Source: Candidatus Kuenenia stuttgartensis
Lineage (GTDB): Bacteria > Planctomycetota > Planctomycetia > Isosphaerales > Isosphaeraceae
DNA: 64,000 nucleotides
NCBI GenBank assembly: GCA_945865635.1
Contig: CAMBEP010000006.1
Location: 85,409-149,408 of the forward strand
Reading direction: 5' to 3'
Part shown: in pieces, positions 47,971 through 57,445 of the stretch
How positions within the stretch are numbered: the stretch's first letter is position 1
Layout of the letters: each line of letters opens with the position of its first letter
Made by a program: the position numbers and the translations under genes
Notes under the pieces: model-generated
Told to the model about the DNA's origin: nothing
The model's database searches: none
What the model saw: the letters and a program-made list of their open reading frames with translations, nothing else

Positions 47971-49086
47971 ATGTTGCCTGATCCACCTATCACTTCTTAT
48001 CATTCAGCTCAAATCATTATCGACGGCCAAAGGCTGACTCCAAATGCAACCGGAGTGGGGCGATACCTCTCCGTTCTGCTCGATCAATGGGCCGAAAATC
48101 CATCGTCATTGCCATTCCAGCCCACAATCGTTTTACGCACTCCCAGGCCGCCTGAAATGGATCCCTGGAAAATGCATTTCAGGCACATTTGCCGAGGCTC
48201 CACCATGCCGGGCCTGATCTGGGAAAACGCCGTACTCTCCGCTCCTGAATTTCGTCGTTTGCCGCTTTTTGCAACCGCCAATCTCGTCCCTTATCGATGG
48301 CAGGGCCCTGTCGTTCTGGTCATTCACGACACCTTGTGCGAACACCCTGACTCTGAAATCTCACGCCTCAATCGTCTCCGGTTCCGCGCCCGATATCGCC
48401 GGTCAGCCCAACGGGCCGACCTCATCCTGACCCCCTCCAATGCTTCTGCAATCGACATTCAGACTCACTTTAAAATTCCGGAACGCCGTATTCTCGTCAT
48501 TCCACCCGGCCTGCCTGCAATCTTTCATCAGAAAAATGCCTCTCATTTCAATTCGCATTCATGGATTCCTGGTCTTCCGGAAAATTATCTGCTTTTTGTT
48601 GGCAAAAAGTCGGCCCGCAGGCAATTCCCTACAATCCTTGAAGCAATCAGACGCATCCGCCAATCAGGTCACTCATTGAAACTTGTCGCCGTCGGCCCGA
48701 TTTCAAATCATCACAATTACGATGACGACTTGATCGACCTCGGCTATGTCTCTGATCAGGCTCTGGTTGACCTCTATCAAAATGCAATGGCACTGGTCTG
48801 GCCCAGCAGTCGCGAGGGATTTGGTCTCCCCATCGTAGAATCCATGGCTTGCGGATGCCCTGTCATCACCAGCCCCGTCAATGCCATCGCCGAAGTCGCT
48901 GGCGAAGCCGCTCTGGCGCTCTCCGAAATCACACCAGAATCAATCTCTTCCGCATTGTTGCAACTCATCAATAACCCTGATTTGCAAATTCAATTACGTC
49001 AAAAGGGCCTGCTTCAGGCCAGTCGTTTCAATCGATCCGTTTTCGCCACAAAAGTCGCTCAGGCCATTGCCACAATCGCAAATTAA
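47971..49086 (+). CDS. GT4 family glycosyltransferase
   Basis: The 371-residue GT-B enzyme starts with a variant N-lobe (IIDGQRLTPNATGVGRYLSV) and has LLFVGKKSARRQFPTILEAI and the donor-binding EX7E motif in SREGFGLPIVESMACGCPVI. It likely transfers a sugar from a nucleotide donor to a glycan. Its stop shares TTAA (49083-49086) with the convergent methyltransferase stop, leaving no room for a terminator between the two transcripts. Confidence 0.88.
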   Translation: MLPDPPITSYHSAQIIIDGQRLTPNATGVGRYLSVLLDQWAENPSSLPFQPTIVLRTPRPPEMDPWKMHFRHICRGSTMPGLIWENAVLSAPEFRRLPLFATANLVPYRWQGPVVLVIHDTLCEHPDSEISRLNRLRFRARYRRSAQRADLILTPSNASAIDIQTHFKIPERRILVIPPGLPAIFHQKNASHFNSHSWIPGLPENYLLFVGKKSARRQFPTILEAIRRIRQSGHSLKLVAVGPISNHHNYDDDLIDLGYVSDQALVDLYQNAMALVWPSSREGFGLPIVESMACGCPVITSPVNAIAEVAGEAALALSEITPESISSALLQLINNPDLQIQLRQKGLLQASRFNRSVFATKVAQAIATIAN

Positions 49087-49610
49087 TCCAGCCACCAGCG
49101 TTCAGGAATCAATTTCATAGGCATTTCACGAGGCAATTTGGCAATAAGCACCCAGCATTGCCCCAACTCATGAAATCCAAGCCCTTTAATCAGGAAATAC
49201 TGAATCGCAACCAGCAGAGTGTGATATCTCCACCGCACACCAATCGAACCTGCATCGACATATTGAAACTGCTCTCGCATCAAATCAACCCAATGTTTTA
49301 AATCCGCAAGATATTTATGGGTCGGGTCCAGATGGGCTGCATTTGTGCCTAAAGCCGGTATCCTGACCTCCACTTTCCCGTCAGATCGCAATAATCTTCT
49401 CAGCTCAAAAATTGCCGGCCGAGGGTCATCCAGATGTTCCAGAACACTCTCCGCCAAGATCCATTGAAACTGCTGGTCTGCAAATGGTAATCTCCGAATA
49501 TCCGCTTTCACATCAACCACACCCGCCAATCCGCGCAGATCCACATTCACCCAGCCAGCCCTGGCCTCAAATCCACTACCCACATTCAGGCCCATTTTCT
49601 GATCCACCAT
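49083..49610 (-). CDS. SAM-dependent methyltransferase (class I)
   Basis: About 175 residues: LNVGSGFEARAGWVNVDL is the SAM-binding motif I, VVDVKADIRRLPFADQQF motif II, LAESVLEHLDDP motif III. The tail (HTLLVAIQYFLIKGLGFHELG) resembles the end of small glycan-associated methyltransferases. Start ATG 49610 follows the upstream GT4 stop by ten bases; the longer frame overlaps that gene and is rejected. Substrate is unknown. Confidence 0.78.
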   Translation of the reverse strand: MVDQKMGLNVGSGFEARAGWVNVDLRGLAGVVDVKADIRRLPFADQQFQWILAESVLEHLDDPRPAIFELRRLLRSDGKVEVRIPALGTNAAHLDPTHKYLADLKHWVDLMREQFQYVDAGSIGVRWRYHTLLVAIQYFLIKGLGFHELGQCWVLIAKLPREMPMKLIPERWWLD

Positions 49611-49620
49611 CGCCTCGCAT

Positions 49621-50916
49621 TCAAGCGGCCTGTGAGCTGTCTGGCAAATCGGATGGTATTTCCAAATTGCGTTTGACCAAAGTGTTATACCCTGCATGCT
49701 CTCCAGGCTCTTCAATCCATCCCAGATATTGCTTCAAATGTCCGGCTTCATGAAATTGCATTGCAATGGATTCACGCCCGGCCCGGCCATGGCTGTCAGC
49801 AATTTTTGGGTCGTTCAGATACCACTGCATTGAATCCGATAAGCCATCCAGATCATTAAAAATCATTCCGCCACCTGAATTCTCAAGTATCTCGGGCAAT
49901 GCCCCCAAATTCCGCCCAATCACCGGCCTTCCCTGTGCAAATGATTCCAATACCACATACCCAAACGTCTCAGGCACAAGCGATGGCACCACCATGGCGC
50001 GGGCGCCCCGCATCAGCCTGCGCAGGGGTTCCCCTTCCAGCATGCCTTCAAACCGGATATTCTCGGCCCCCTTGGCAAGCCTTTTTAATTCCTCGATATA
50101 ATTCCCATGGCCTGCAATTCTTAATTCAGCGCCGGGAAATCGATCCATGATCGAAATCACATCCTGAAACCCCTTTATTTTTTCCAGCCGACCAGCACAC
50201 GCAAAATACGGCCTCTGATCGCCCCGGCCTGCCGCTGAAGGCTCCAGCCTGTAAGCAAATGGCCAGTCCTGCGGTAAAAAATACGGCAGAACATCAATCT
50301 TTCGTGTGATTCCGCGACGCTGATGCTCCTCGGCCGCAGTCTGACTCGGTACAATCAGCCGGTCCAGCCGTGCCAGCCCTCGATCCATCAAGTTGGTATG
50401 TCGCCAAAGTTGCGGCGGTCGACCACTTGCAATTGAGCAGCGATTGCATCTCGATTCATCGCACAACGTGTCGTCAGACCTCCATAAAACATGCATCGGG
50501 CAGACCAGCCAATGCTCGTGTGCCGTCATCATTCGAACCGCTTTTCCAAAATCCTTCAACAACAGACCCGGCCCACCAATCAGCGATAAATTATGAAAAT
50601 GCACCACATCGGGCTCAACCTGCTTGATAATCTTTTCGATTTCAGCCCACTTTGGCCCGGGCCGGCCTGTCTGCTGGGTCCACAACGGCGACAAAGCTCC
50701 CGACCAACTCCTCAGCCCATGGACAGTCACACCGCTCGGCGGATTGTATTCGCGCTCCGGAAACGAACCCCTGACAAGCTCAAATGCATCCTGACAATAA
50801 ATCACATGCACTTCGTGGCCCTGTCCTGCCAGTGCACGCGACAGCCGATCGACATAAGCCGCATCTCCGCCAAAACTGTGGGCCCCAAAAAAACTTGTCA
50901 GCATGCAAAATTTCAT
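49621..50916 (-). CDS. GT4 family glycosyltransferase
   Basis: The 431-residue GT-B enzyme has MKFCMLTSFFGAHSFGGDAA and GHEVHVIYC in the N-lobe, FACAGRLEKIKGFQDVISIM at the start of the C-lobe and SLVPETFGYVVLESFAQGRP as the EX7E-type donor site. A cysteine cluster (CDESRCNRCSIASG near residue 153) is unusual for GT4 and recalls the Cys-rich segment of some glycosyltransferases that bind a metal. Its start overlaps the previous stop by four bases (50913-50916). Confidence 0.87.
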   Translation of the reverse strand: MKFCMLTSFFGAHSFGGDAAYVDRLSRALAGQGHEVHVIYCQDAFELVRGSFPEREYNPPSGVTVHGLRSWSGALSPLWTQQTGRPGPKWAEIEKIIKQVEPDVVHFHNLSLIGGPGLLLKDFGKAVRMMTAHEHWLVCPMHVLWRSDDTLCDESRCNRCSIASGRPPQLWRHTNLMDRGLARLDRLIVPSQTAAEEHQRRGITRKIDVLPYFLPQDWPFAYRLEPSAAGRGDQRPYFACAGRLEKIKGFQDVISIMDRFPGAELRIAGHGNYIEELKRLAKGAENIRFEGMLEGEPLRRLMRGARAMVVPSLVPETFGYVVLESFAQGRPVIGRNLGALPEILENSGGGMIFNDLDGLSDSMQWYLNDPKIADSHGRAGRESIAMQFHEAGHLKQYLGWIEEPGEHAGYNTLVKRNLEIPSDLPDSSQAA

Positions 50917-52145
50917 TTCACCCGCCGATCAGAATTGCGGTGACTTTTAACGACACTTTCAATCTCATTCCATAGCATTCTGCCTGCAACTTCCCAGCGA
51001 TATCGCTCAGATCGCTTTAATCCATTCTGCGCCAATTCCGCTCGTAAACCGGCATTGCCTGCCAATTGCAACCATTTCTCTCGGATGTCATCGACTTTCA
51101 GAGGATCAAATGCAAGCCCCGCATCGCCAACCACCTCAGGCAGCGATCCGGCATGGCTGTGCAGTATCGGTACCCCGCATGCCATGGCCTCAGCGGCTGG
51201 CAAGCCAAATCCTTCCCATAACGAGGGCAAAACCAAAGCCTGAGCATGTCGGTAAATGGTCGCCAAGGGCTCATCAGGCACAAAACCGGTAAATACAACA
51301 CGATGACCCACTCCAGAATCCTGAGCTTTCTGCCTTAATTCTGGCAAATGAGTATGAAACGTGTCCCCAAAATCGCCGACAATTACCAGGCTTCCCAAGC
51401 CTTCTGGCAGCCCGGAAAAGGCTTCAATCAATCGTATCAGATTTTTATGAGGGCTCAGTCCGCCCACATAAAGCCAATAAGGCAAACCTTCTGGAATTTG
51501 ATAATCTGAAATCGACTTGGCATGCTGTGCCAAATTGCTCGCCGAGTTCAGAAAAACTGGCTCGACCCCTTCTGTCAATAGTCCTATACGGCTTTTAGTG
51601 ATCCCGAAGTATCGGGAAAGATCGGTTTGCGACTTTTCTGAAACAGTTGTCAATCGACTTGCATTTAATCGCGCCAATTGTTCTTTAAGCCACCAGAAAG
51701 TGCGGCCTCGGCGCGTCGGGAAAACCAGATCCGGGCGATCGACCGCCAAGGTGTCGTGCATCGTCACAATCACTTTCGGGCCAGGCCAAATCGGAAAAAA
51801 AGTAAACGAGGTCGGAAAATAAAAAACGTCATAACGCCCTTCACGCACGCCCAGGCTCATCTTCCAGAGCCCCATTGGTGAGCGATTGCCGCGCGATGAT
51901 GCCGCTTCGGCCTGCGCTTCACGCGTTTTTACAAGCCTTAATTGCACTTTCGGAGGCACGCAAATCAAGTGCGACGATGGCTCGTCAACGACCACTTCAA
52001 TCAAGTGGCCTGGATTCGAAGCGGCCAGCCCTGAGAGAATCCCACGCCCGAATCGACCAAACCCACGACGATTAGACAGGCACGTGCCGTCGAACCCGAT
52101 TCGCAGGCTTCGTTCAATGTTTTTCTGGGGTTCATAGTCAGTCAT
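50913..52145 (-). CDS. GT4 family glycosyltransferase
   Basis: About 410 residues. SLRIGFDGTCLSNRRGFGRF is the N-lobe start, YVGGLSPHKNLIRLIEAF the hinge strand and PSLWEGFGLPAAEAMACGVP the donor-binding EX7E motif, with AGSLPEVVGDAGL following. ATG 52145 is chosen since the frame upstream lies inside the methyltransferase gene; the overlap with that gene is eight bases. It resembles mannosyltransferases of O-antigen type, but the sugar cannot be assigned. Confidence 0.87.
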   Translation of the reverse strand: MTDYEPQKNIERSLRIGFDGTCLSNRRGFGRFGRGILSGLAASNPGHLIEVVVDEPSSHLICVPPKVQLRLVKTREAQAEAASSRGNRSPMGLWKMSLGVREGRYDVFYFPTSFTFFPIWPGPKVIVTMHDTLAVDRPDLVFPTRRGRTFWWLKEQLARLNASRLTTVSEKSQTDLSRYFGITKSRIGLLTEGVEPVFLNSASNLAQHAKSISDYQIPEGLPYWLYVGGLSPHKNLIRLIEAFSGLPEGLGSLVIVGDFGDTFHTHLPELRQKAQDSGVGHRVVFTGFVPDEPLATIYRHAQALVLPSLWEGFGLPAAEAMACGVPILHSHAGSLPEVVGDAGLAFDPLKVDDIREKWLQLAGNAGLRAELAQNGLKRSERYRWEVAGRMLWNEIESVVKSHRNSDRRVK

Positions 52146-52983
52146 GATCCACTTCCTTGCGTGCCATAACCAAATAAGAATGTCCAAACGGAATTTTGAC
52201 AAGCCCAGTCCCGGCAATTCGACTCTCAATCGACCCAAACCAACGCCCCAGCCAGTGCCCATCAGGCCTTGCCTGCCATTGTTGCGGCAAGCCCGTCTTA
52301 AAAGTGGTTGAAGCCTCACAATTCCCAGATTGCCACTTGCAATAACGCTTCATGAAATCCTCTATAAAGCCGCCTGTCATATTGAAATGACTGCTTCTGA
52401 CAATCCGGAAATGAAACTGATTCAGTGCTTGATCAAGCCAATTTCGTTCAGCAATGGAATCATCGCCCTGAGGTTTGCCCCAGAATCCGCCTGAATTTGT
52501 TCGGATCAGTAAAATGCCACCAGGTTTCACCACTCTTGATATCTCTGACAAGGCTTGCTCGCGAATCGGTTTAGAAACATGCTGGATGACATCGAATGCC
52601 GTCACAAGGTCAAAGCACGGCTCCATTAAGGGCAGCCCGGGCAACTTGCCCTGAAGTCTTGCAATCGAGCCCATTTCATGGTTCATCGAAATCGGTGACG
52701 GGTCTATGCCAACCTGCATCTCCCAAAAACCCCACTGAGACCACTGGGCCAGCCTGCGACCAGTTCCACAACCAACATCAAGCCACTTCCTTGTTGCAAC
52801 AGCGCCTCTTACGCCTGATTTAAACTCATTCTGGACCCAGCGCCGTTCAATTCGCTCCACACCTACTGACCACCAATGATGCAGCGCAGATCGCTCAAGC
52901 ATCGCAAAATACAAATCAGGTTCTGCCAAAGTTACACGTGATCCGTTCACTTCGGCACCCCTCTTATGGCTTCCATTTGGCAT
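52138..52983 (-). CDS. SAM-dependent methyltransferase
   Basis: The 281-residue protein has WLDVGCGTGRRLAQWSQWG (motif I), GIDPSPISM (motif II), LVTAFDVIQHVSKPIREQAL (motif III) and VVKPGGILLIRTNS. An N-terminal region (LYFAMLERSALHHWWSVGVERI) precedes the fold and resembles cap methyltransferases of glycan chains. Its first 37 bases overlap the flippase gene end. Confidence 0.82.
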   Translation of the reverse strand: MPNGSHKRGAEVNGSRVTLAEPDLYFAMLERSALHHWWSVGVERIERRWVQNEFKSGVRGAVATRKWLDVGCGTGRRLAQWSQWGFWEMQVGIDPSPISMNHEMGSIARLQGKLPGLPLMEPCFDLVTAFDVIQHVSKPIREQALSEISRVVKPGGILLIRTNSGGFWGKPQGDDSIAERNWLDQALNQFHFRIVRSSHFNMTGGFIEDFMKRYCKWQSGNCEASTTFKTGLPQQWQARPDGHWLGRWFGSIESRIAGTGLVKIPFGHSYLVMARKEVDHD

Positions 52984-54305
52984 TCTTCCAGACCTGACAA
53001 AACTCTCCTTGCAGGTAAGGAAATAAGCCCGGAATCAATACGAAGTCTATTTTTCTTGATATAAGATTCGGCCCCATTTCTGACATTCAAATGAGACATC
53101 TTAAATAATACAATCGCAACCACCAAAATTGAGGACAAGTATTCCATTGCAATCAGCAGACAAAATTGTACTTCTGCATCGTTAAAGAACCAAGCGGCTG
53201 AAATGCCAGTCAAAATTCCTGCCAAATGCAATATTCCGGGAGATGCGACCAATCGGTCGGCTCGAATGGCTGTGAGGCAGCTTCCTGAAAGCATCACAAC
53301 CACAATCGGTGCAAATCGCAATGCGTTTAACGACAGAAATAAGGGCGCAACCTGGGCCTGTTTCCCATCAGCCATCAGCCGATTGACCCAATCTGCCCCA
53401 ATGCAATAGGCCACTGATGCCGAAACAAGGCTCATCAGCAGAGCCATCATAATCCCGGTACGGAAATATAAACGAATATTCTCAATGGATTCTCTCGTTA
53501 AAACCGTTCCAATATTTCCAAGCCAGCCTGCAAATGCAATCACGCCTGTCATCAGAAATCGCCGTGAAATGGCAACTTCCTGCCACAATGGCTGCGAGAT
53601 CAGACCAAGTATCATGGCGTCCAAACTCCATGAAACCACTCGAACCCAGCGTGTTAAAGTCTGTTCAATCGATCTTTGCAGCAAAGGCTTCCATACGCGC
53701 CGGATAAGATCTTGCCATCGCCCGCCCGGAATGGCATGATGCATCCAGGCATCCACCCACCAGACGATCATCATAAAAAAATCGGCTCCAGCCATTGACC
53801 AAGCTGCCACAGAAGGTGATCTGAAATAAAACACTGAGAGTTTCAAAAGAGTCAGAAAAAGAATGCTTCGTAAACCATAGACCAGACCAAACTTGCAAAA
53901 TCGACATTGGATGCGTGCAGCAATATCGGGCGATAATGATGATGCCATTATGGAAAGTGCCATTGGCAGGATCTGACTTGTGAGAGTGGATTGCATTAAA
54001 ATGGTAATAGAAGAAAAAATCACGACTGCAATCGATCCAAGCAGTAGTCGACTGATTATGACAATGGCGGACCACTCTCGCAAATGCCGGGAATGTCGGA
54101 TTGCAGACCGAATGGCGACAATCTCAAGGCCATTGCGCGGAATAAGCATGCAAATGCCAAGCCATGCACAGAGCCATTCCCACTCGGAAAAGGTTTGAAT
54201 ATTCCAACTCGTAACAAGCGTACGAATGATCAAAATATTGATCAGAAGTGAGAAAAGATCTGCTAAAATCAGGCTGAATGTGGAAAAGAGTTTCTTGTCA
54301 ATCAT
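52947..54305 (-). CDS. Polysaccharide flippase-like membrane protein (Wzx/MATE type)
   Basis: About 452 residues with roughly twelve hydrophobic segments, starting FSTFSLILADLFSLLINILI. Pairs of helices and the position among glycosyltransferases fit a Wzx-like lipid-linked oligosaccharide exporter; no invariant motif confirms it. The DNA is visibly more AT-rich than the housekeeping genes. ATG 54305 overlaps the preceding stop (TAATG). Confidence 0.68.
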   Translation of the reverse strand: MIDKKLFSTFSLILADLFSLLINILIIRTLVTSWNIQTFSEWEWLCAWLGICMLIPRNGLEIVAIRSAIRHSRHLREWSAIVIISRLLLGSIAVVIFSSITILMQSTLTSQILPMALSIMASSLSPDIAARIQCRFCKFGLVYGLRSILFLTLLKLSVFYFRSPSVAAWSMAGADFFMMIVWWVDAWMHHAIPGGRWQDLIRRVWKPLLQRSIEQTLTRWVRVVSWSLDAMILGLISQPLWQEVAISRRFLMTGVIAFAGWLGNIGTVLTRESIENIRLYFRTGIMMALLMSLVSASVAYCIGADWVNRLMADGKQAQVAPLFLSLNALRFAPIVVVMLSGSCLTAIRADRLVASPGILHLAGILTGISAAWFFNDAEVQFCLLIAMEYLSSILVVAIVLFKMSHLNVRNGAESYIKKNRLRIDSGLISLPARRVLSGLEECQMEAIRGVPK

Positions 54306-55399
54306 TACACGATTCCATTCGGTTCGAAATGGAATGGTTTCAAACCCATTGCATTCTTGAGGATCCGAATTTGGCCAATGGGGCCAAAATGTGTCATCAG
54401 AATGGACGCAACCGGCAGTTTTGAGACATTTCCCAATAATCGAGTGCAGATGCCTTTCATGGAGCAATCTGACTGGGGCCAGCCAGTTAAATCCGCAGCC
54501 TGGTATTGGATTTCTATAAAATTATTTTGCTCCGATATCAGTCTGGACCATTCACGGGGCGACCGCATCTCTGGCCAGTGGATATTGCCGCGTCTCCATT
54601 TGATATATCGCTCAGCAGTGCTTCTGTTCAGAAAGTTTAAGCCCCTAAGCCCGACATGTGGATCCATACCCGGCCAGTTTCGATTTGGAAACCATAATAA
54701 AACAGTGCCTCCAGGCTTTGTGACCCTGATCATTTCCGAAATGGCTTCTTGAGGGTATTCCAGATGTTCCAGAAGGCTGTCAGCAACGGTATGATCGAAA
54801 GTCTGATCCTTCCATGGCAAGTGTTCTGCGCATGCTGGATAAAGCGGAACCTGGTGTTCGAGATTTAATTCAGAATGGCGCTTGCGAGCGACAACCAGCC
54901 ATCTGGACGCAATATCAACTCCAGTAATCATTCTACCGGCCTTTGCAGCGGCTGCCAGAAATCCGCCAGTACCTGCTCCAACTTCAAGAACTGTCCCTGA
55001 TTCCGGAATAAGTTTCAATAGTGCTTGACCACGTAATTCCGATTTCAGGACATGGCGAACAAACATCTCCCGCCGCGATGGAGAAACATCAGCGGTCATG
55101 CGATAATATTGACGAGTTAGGCCCTCAAGCGATTCCTTTGCTTCATAATCTGCGAGCCTTTTGGCTTTCTGACGCTCCTGATTTAAACTCAGGTATCGGT
55201 CTGATCTGGTACGCAGATCTAAAAATCCTGCACAGCAAGAATAGCCTTTCTTGCAAGTTTCACAGCCAATTTGGCCAGTTGCTTTATGGATCACTGATAA
55301 TTCGGATCGACATTCTGGACAAACCGGTTCCGGTTTAAGGTGCCATGTCGCAACCTTTTGATTCCTCAACGGTTTCTGATGGGATTTAAGGACTTTCAT
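54305..55399 (-). CDS. Methyltransferase with N-terminal zinc-ribbon
   Basis: The 364-residue protein begins with CPEC and CETC pairs (about residues 27-49) that form a zinc ribbon, as in the Trm112-like part of some methyltransferases. The catalytic domain has VLEVGAGTGGFLAAAAKAG (motif I), ITGVDIASRWL, HTVADSLLEHLEYP and VTKPGGTVLLWFPN. The C-terminal part (HVGLRGLNFLNRSTAERYI) is typical of sugar or glycolipid methyltransferases. Start ATG 55399 overlaps the deacetylase stop by four bases. Confidence 0.83.
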   Translation of the reverse strand: MKVLKSHQKPLRNQKVATWHLKPEPVCPECRSELSVIHKATGQIGCETCKKGYSCCAGFLDLRTRSDRYLSLNQERQKAKRLADYEAKESLEGLTRQYYRMTADVSPSRREMFVRHVLKSELRGQALLKLIPESGTVLEVGAGTGGFLAAAAKAGRMITGVDIASRWLVVARKRHSELNLEHQVPLYPACAEHLPWKDQTFDHTVADSLLEHLEYPQEAISEMIRVTKPGGTVLLWFPNRNWPGMDPHVGLRGLNFLNRSTAERYIKWRRGNIHWPEMRSPREWSRLISEQNNFIEIQYQAADLTGWPQSDCSMKGICTRLLGNVSKLPVASILMTHFGPIGQIRILKNAMGLKPFHFEPNGIV

Positions 55400-56217
55400 G
55401 ACGCTATGCGCCTGACCTTACGCAGAGTCGCCCCGGCCATCCGTTTATAATTCATCATCTGCAATTGCAATCTTGATGGTTCGTGCCAGGCCCAAGTGGA
55501 TGCTAGTCCGGGTTGAATCAGGTCGTAAATGTCCAGTCTCGGTAAATAAGAGGTGTCTGAATGCGAATTCACCCACCCGGGCTGAGTTCCAAATGCAATC
55601 ATTCCCAGTTCCTTGGTCATCTCGCGGGCCGTTGCCGGAGCGTGGCCATACGGATAAGCAAAATAACGGCATTCCAGACCAAGTCGCTCTTCGATAAGTT
55701 TCTTTGATGTTTCAATTTCGAATTGTATCTTCTCTTTGCTGCATCGATTGAAATCAGGATGCGTGCAGGAATGTGCTCCGACACTCCATCCACAGTCGAC
55801 CAATTCCCTGATCTGGCTCCATGAAAGGCATTTCTCAGGCTTGACCCAGCCCGGCTGGCTCTCCCAGTTGTTGGTTTTCCCGACAAAATCGGTTACAATA
55901 AAAATGGTTCCAGGCGATTTCATCCATTCAGCAATCTCCAGGATTGAAACCAAGGCATCGTCGAACGTCAGACAAATCTTTTTGGAAAACGAACTATTGG
56001 TTGTCGAATCACAACTCTCAAAAATGCAATCATGCGTCCTGCATAATGAAACCCATTGTTTTATTTTCAAGAGATTTGCACATACTGGTCCAGTTTGACC
56101 AAAACGAGATATTCCATGGACTGTTACAACCGGAAAAGGTGGCATGGCGAATGTCTTGATCCTTTCCTGACATGAATTCTTGAGGATCTGTTTCATGGAT
56201 AAAAATGGAATTGTCAC
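55396..56217 (-). CDS. Polysaccharide deacetylase (NodB/CE4 family)
   Basis: The 273-residue protein has the CE4 motifs LTFDDA (general base and metal Asp), GAHSCTHPDF (metal His pair) and YFAYPYGH, with CLSWSQIRELVDCGW between. It removes acetyl groups from N-acetyl sugars of a surface glycan. No clear signal peptide is seen, so it may act on a lipid-linked intermediate. The start is GTG 56217, overlapping the oxidoreductase stop (GTGA). Confidence 0.88.
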   Translation of the reverse strand: MTIPFLSMKQILKNSCQERIKTFAMPPFPVVTVHGISRFGQTGPVCANLLKIKQWVSLCRTHDCIFESCDSTTNSSFSKKICLTFDDALVSILEIAEWMKSPGTIFIVTDFVGKTNNWESQPGWVKPEKCLSWSQIRELVDCGWSVGAHSCTHPDFNRCSKEKIQFEIETSKKLIEERLGLECRYFAYPYGHAPATAREMTKELGMIAFGTQPGWVNSHSDTSYLPRLDIYDLIQPGLASTWAWHEPSRLQLQMMNYKRMAGATLRKVRRIAS

Positions 56218-57257
56218 TGGGCTGCCGACCGAATGTCAGAGACCACCTTTGCAGCCCGGGCCCCATCCTGACCAGTTGCGATGCAGACTTCGCTGCCTCT
56301 CGGTTTCATTCCAATGACTTGATTCCTGAATGCATTGAGTTCACGCATCAAGCTTGGTTCCAAGCCTGGCGATTTTAGGCCCAGAAATTTCATTCGGATC
56401 CGATCCATCCAATACAACCTTGTTTTCAATTTTCCATTCGCCGGTAGAATTTGCAATCGCCAAGGGAATGCCGATAACTTCAATGAGCCAGTTTCAAATT
56501 GGAGTTCCATGACGAGATAGGGCGCATGGGATTCCAGCCAGTTGCATTCCAGGCAGCATTTGATAGCCTCTAGGCTTTTCATTTCTGCTTTTGCAAACGG
56601 CTCAATATTTGGCCTGTTGGGATCCCATTGGATTTCCGCATGGTTGATCTCCATAATCTCACCCATGAAGAGATGTAGCAAGTCGATCAGGTGCGAGCCA
56701 TTGTCGGTAAGGACTCCTCCGCCTGAAATTTCATAATTGCCCAGCCATCCATTCAGGGCTTGTTCGCTGGGCTTCTCGCCAATTCGGGCATCAATCTGAA
56801 TGAGCTTGCCAAAAGTGTGGTTTTGAATGATCGCAGATGCATCCAAAACGGGTCCATAAAACCGATGATTGAAACCGGTCGCAAGAATTAGGCCCAGGCT
56901 TTCGGCTTTATTTGCGAGCCTGAAGGCGGAATCTGGATGAACAGTCAGTGGTTTTTCGCATAAAACATGCTTGCCCGACTCAAGTGCCATTTCAATCAGG
57001 GCGTCGTGGCTTGACGGCGGAGTTGCAATCAGGACGACATCCGTATCGGCTTGACCTATTGCAGATTTCAAGTCATGAAATGAGTTGCATTTCCATTGGC
57101 TTGCCATTCGGTGGGTCTGGTTTGGGTCCAGATCATAAATGCCGGTCAGGTTCCAGCCTTTGGATAGTCTGACGGCCTCTCCGCGGCGCAAGCCTTGTCC
57201 GCCAGTGCCGATGAGTAGGGCGTTTATAGTTGTGTCAGGTGGGATTCTGTGCTGCAT
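56214..57257 (-). CDS. Gfo/Idh/MocA-family NAD(P)-dependent sugar oxidoreductase
   Basis: About 347 residues. The Rossmann fold begins NALLIGTGGQGLRRGEAVRL, followed by GIYDLDPNQTHRM, VLIATPPSSHDALIEMALES and the catalytic Lys motif KHVLCEKPLTV. The C-terminal sheet has GGGVLTDNGSHLIDLLHLFMG. It probably oxidises or reduces a nucleotide sugar for the glycan. ATG 57257 (MQHRIPPD) is favoured; ATG 57314 would add 19 residues of no family character. It is the first gene of the minus-strand glycan operon. Confidence 0.88.
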   Translation of the reverse strand: MQHRIPPDTTINALLIGTGGQGLRRGEAVRLSKGWNLTGIYDLDPNQTHRMASQWKCNSFHDLKSAIGQADTDVVLIATPPSSHDALIEMALESGKHVLCEKPLTVHPDSAFRLANKAESLGLILATGFNHRFYGPVLDASAIIQNHTFGKLIQIDARIGEKPSEQALNGWLGNYEISGGGVLTDNGSHLIDLLHLFMGEIMEINHAEIQWDPNRPNIEPFAKAEMKSLEAIKCCLECNWLESHAPYLVMELQFETGSLKLSAFPWRLQILPANGKLKTRLYWMDRIRMKFLGLKSPGLEPSLMRELNAFRNQVIGMKPRGSEVCIATGQDGARAAKVVSDIRSAAQ

Positions 57258-57358
57258 CGAATGCCTTCCGTGGCGGTTCGTTTTCTGTTTCGCATGGCTG
57301 ACGAAGCAGATCATAAAGAATTTCGAAATAGTGGCTAGTCGAAATCAGTGTTGATTTG

Positions 57359-57383
57359 ATGGATTTACAGGCTGTAAATCCAT
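57359..57383. promoter_or_regulatory. Perfect 25-bp palindrome upstream of the glycan operon
   Basis: ATGGATTTACAG (57359-57370), one central G, and CTGTAAATCCAT (57372-57383) form a perfect dyad. It is about 100 bases upstream of the oxidoreductase ATG and just upstream of a possible -10 box (TATGAT on the minus strand, 57315-57310). A regulator site is the likely reading; it could also be the hairpin ending the Ldh-family transcript. Confidence 0.5.
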
Positions 57384-57445
57384 CGGTATAGGGCAGCTAC
57401 ACCACGAAATGGCTTCAAAATCGAGCTTGTCGCCCCGTTTTTTGA

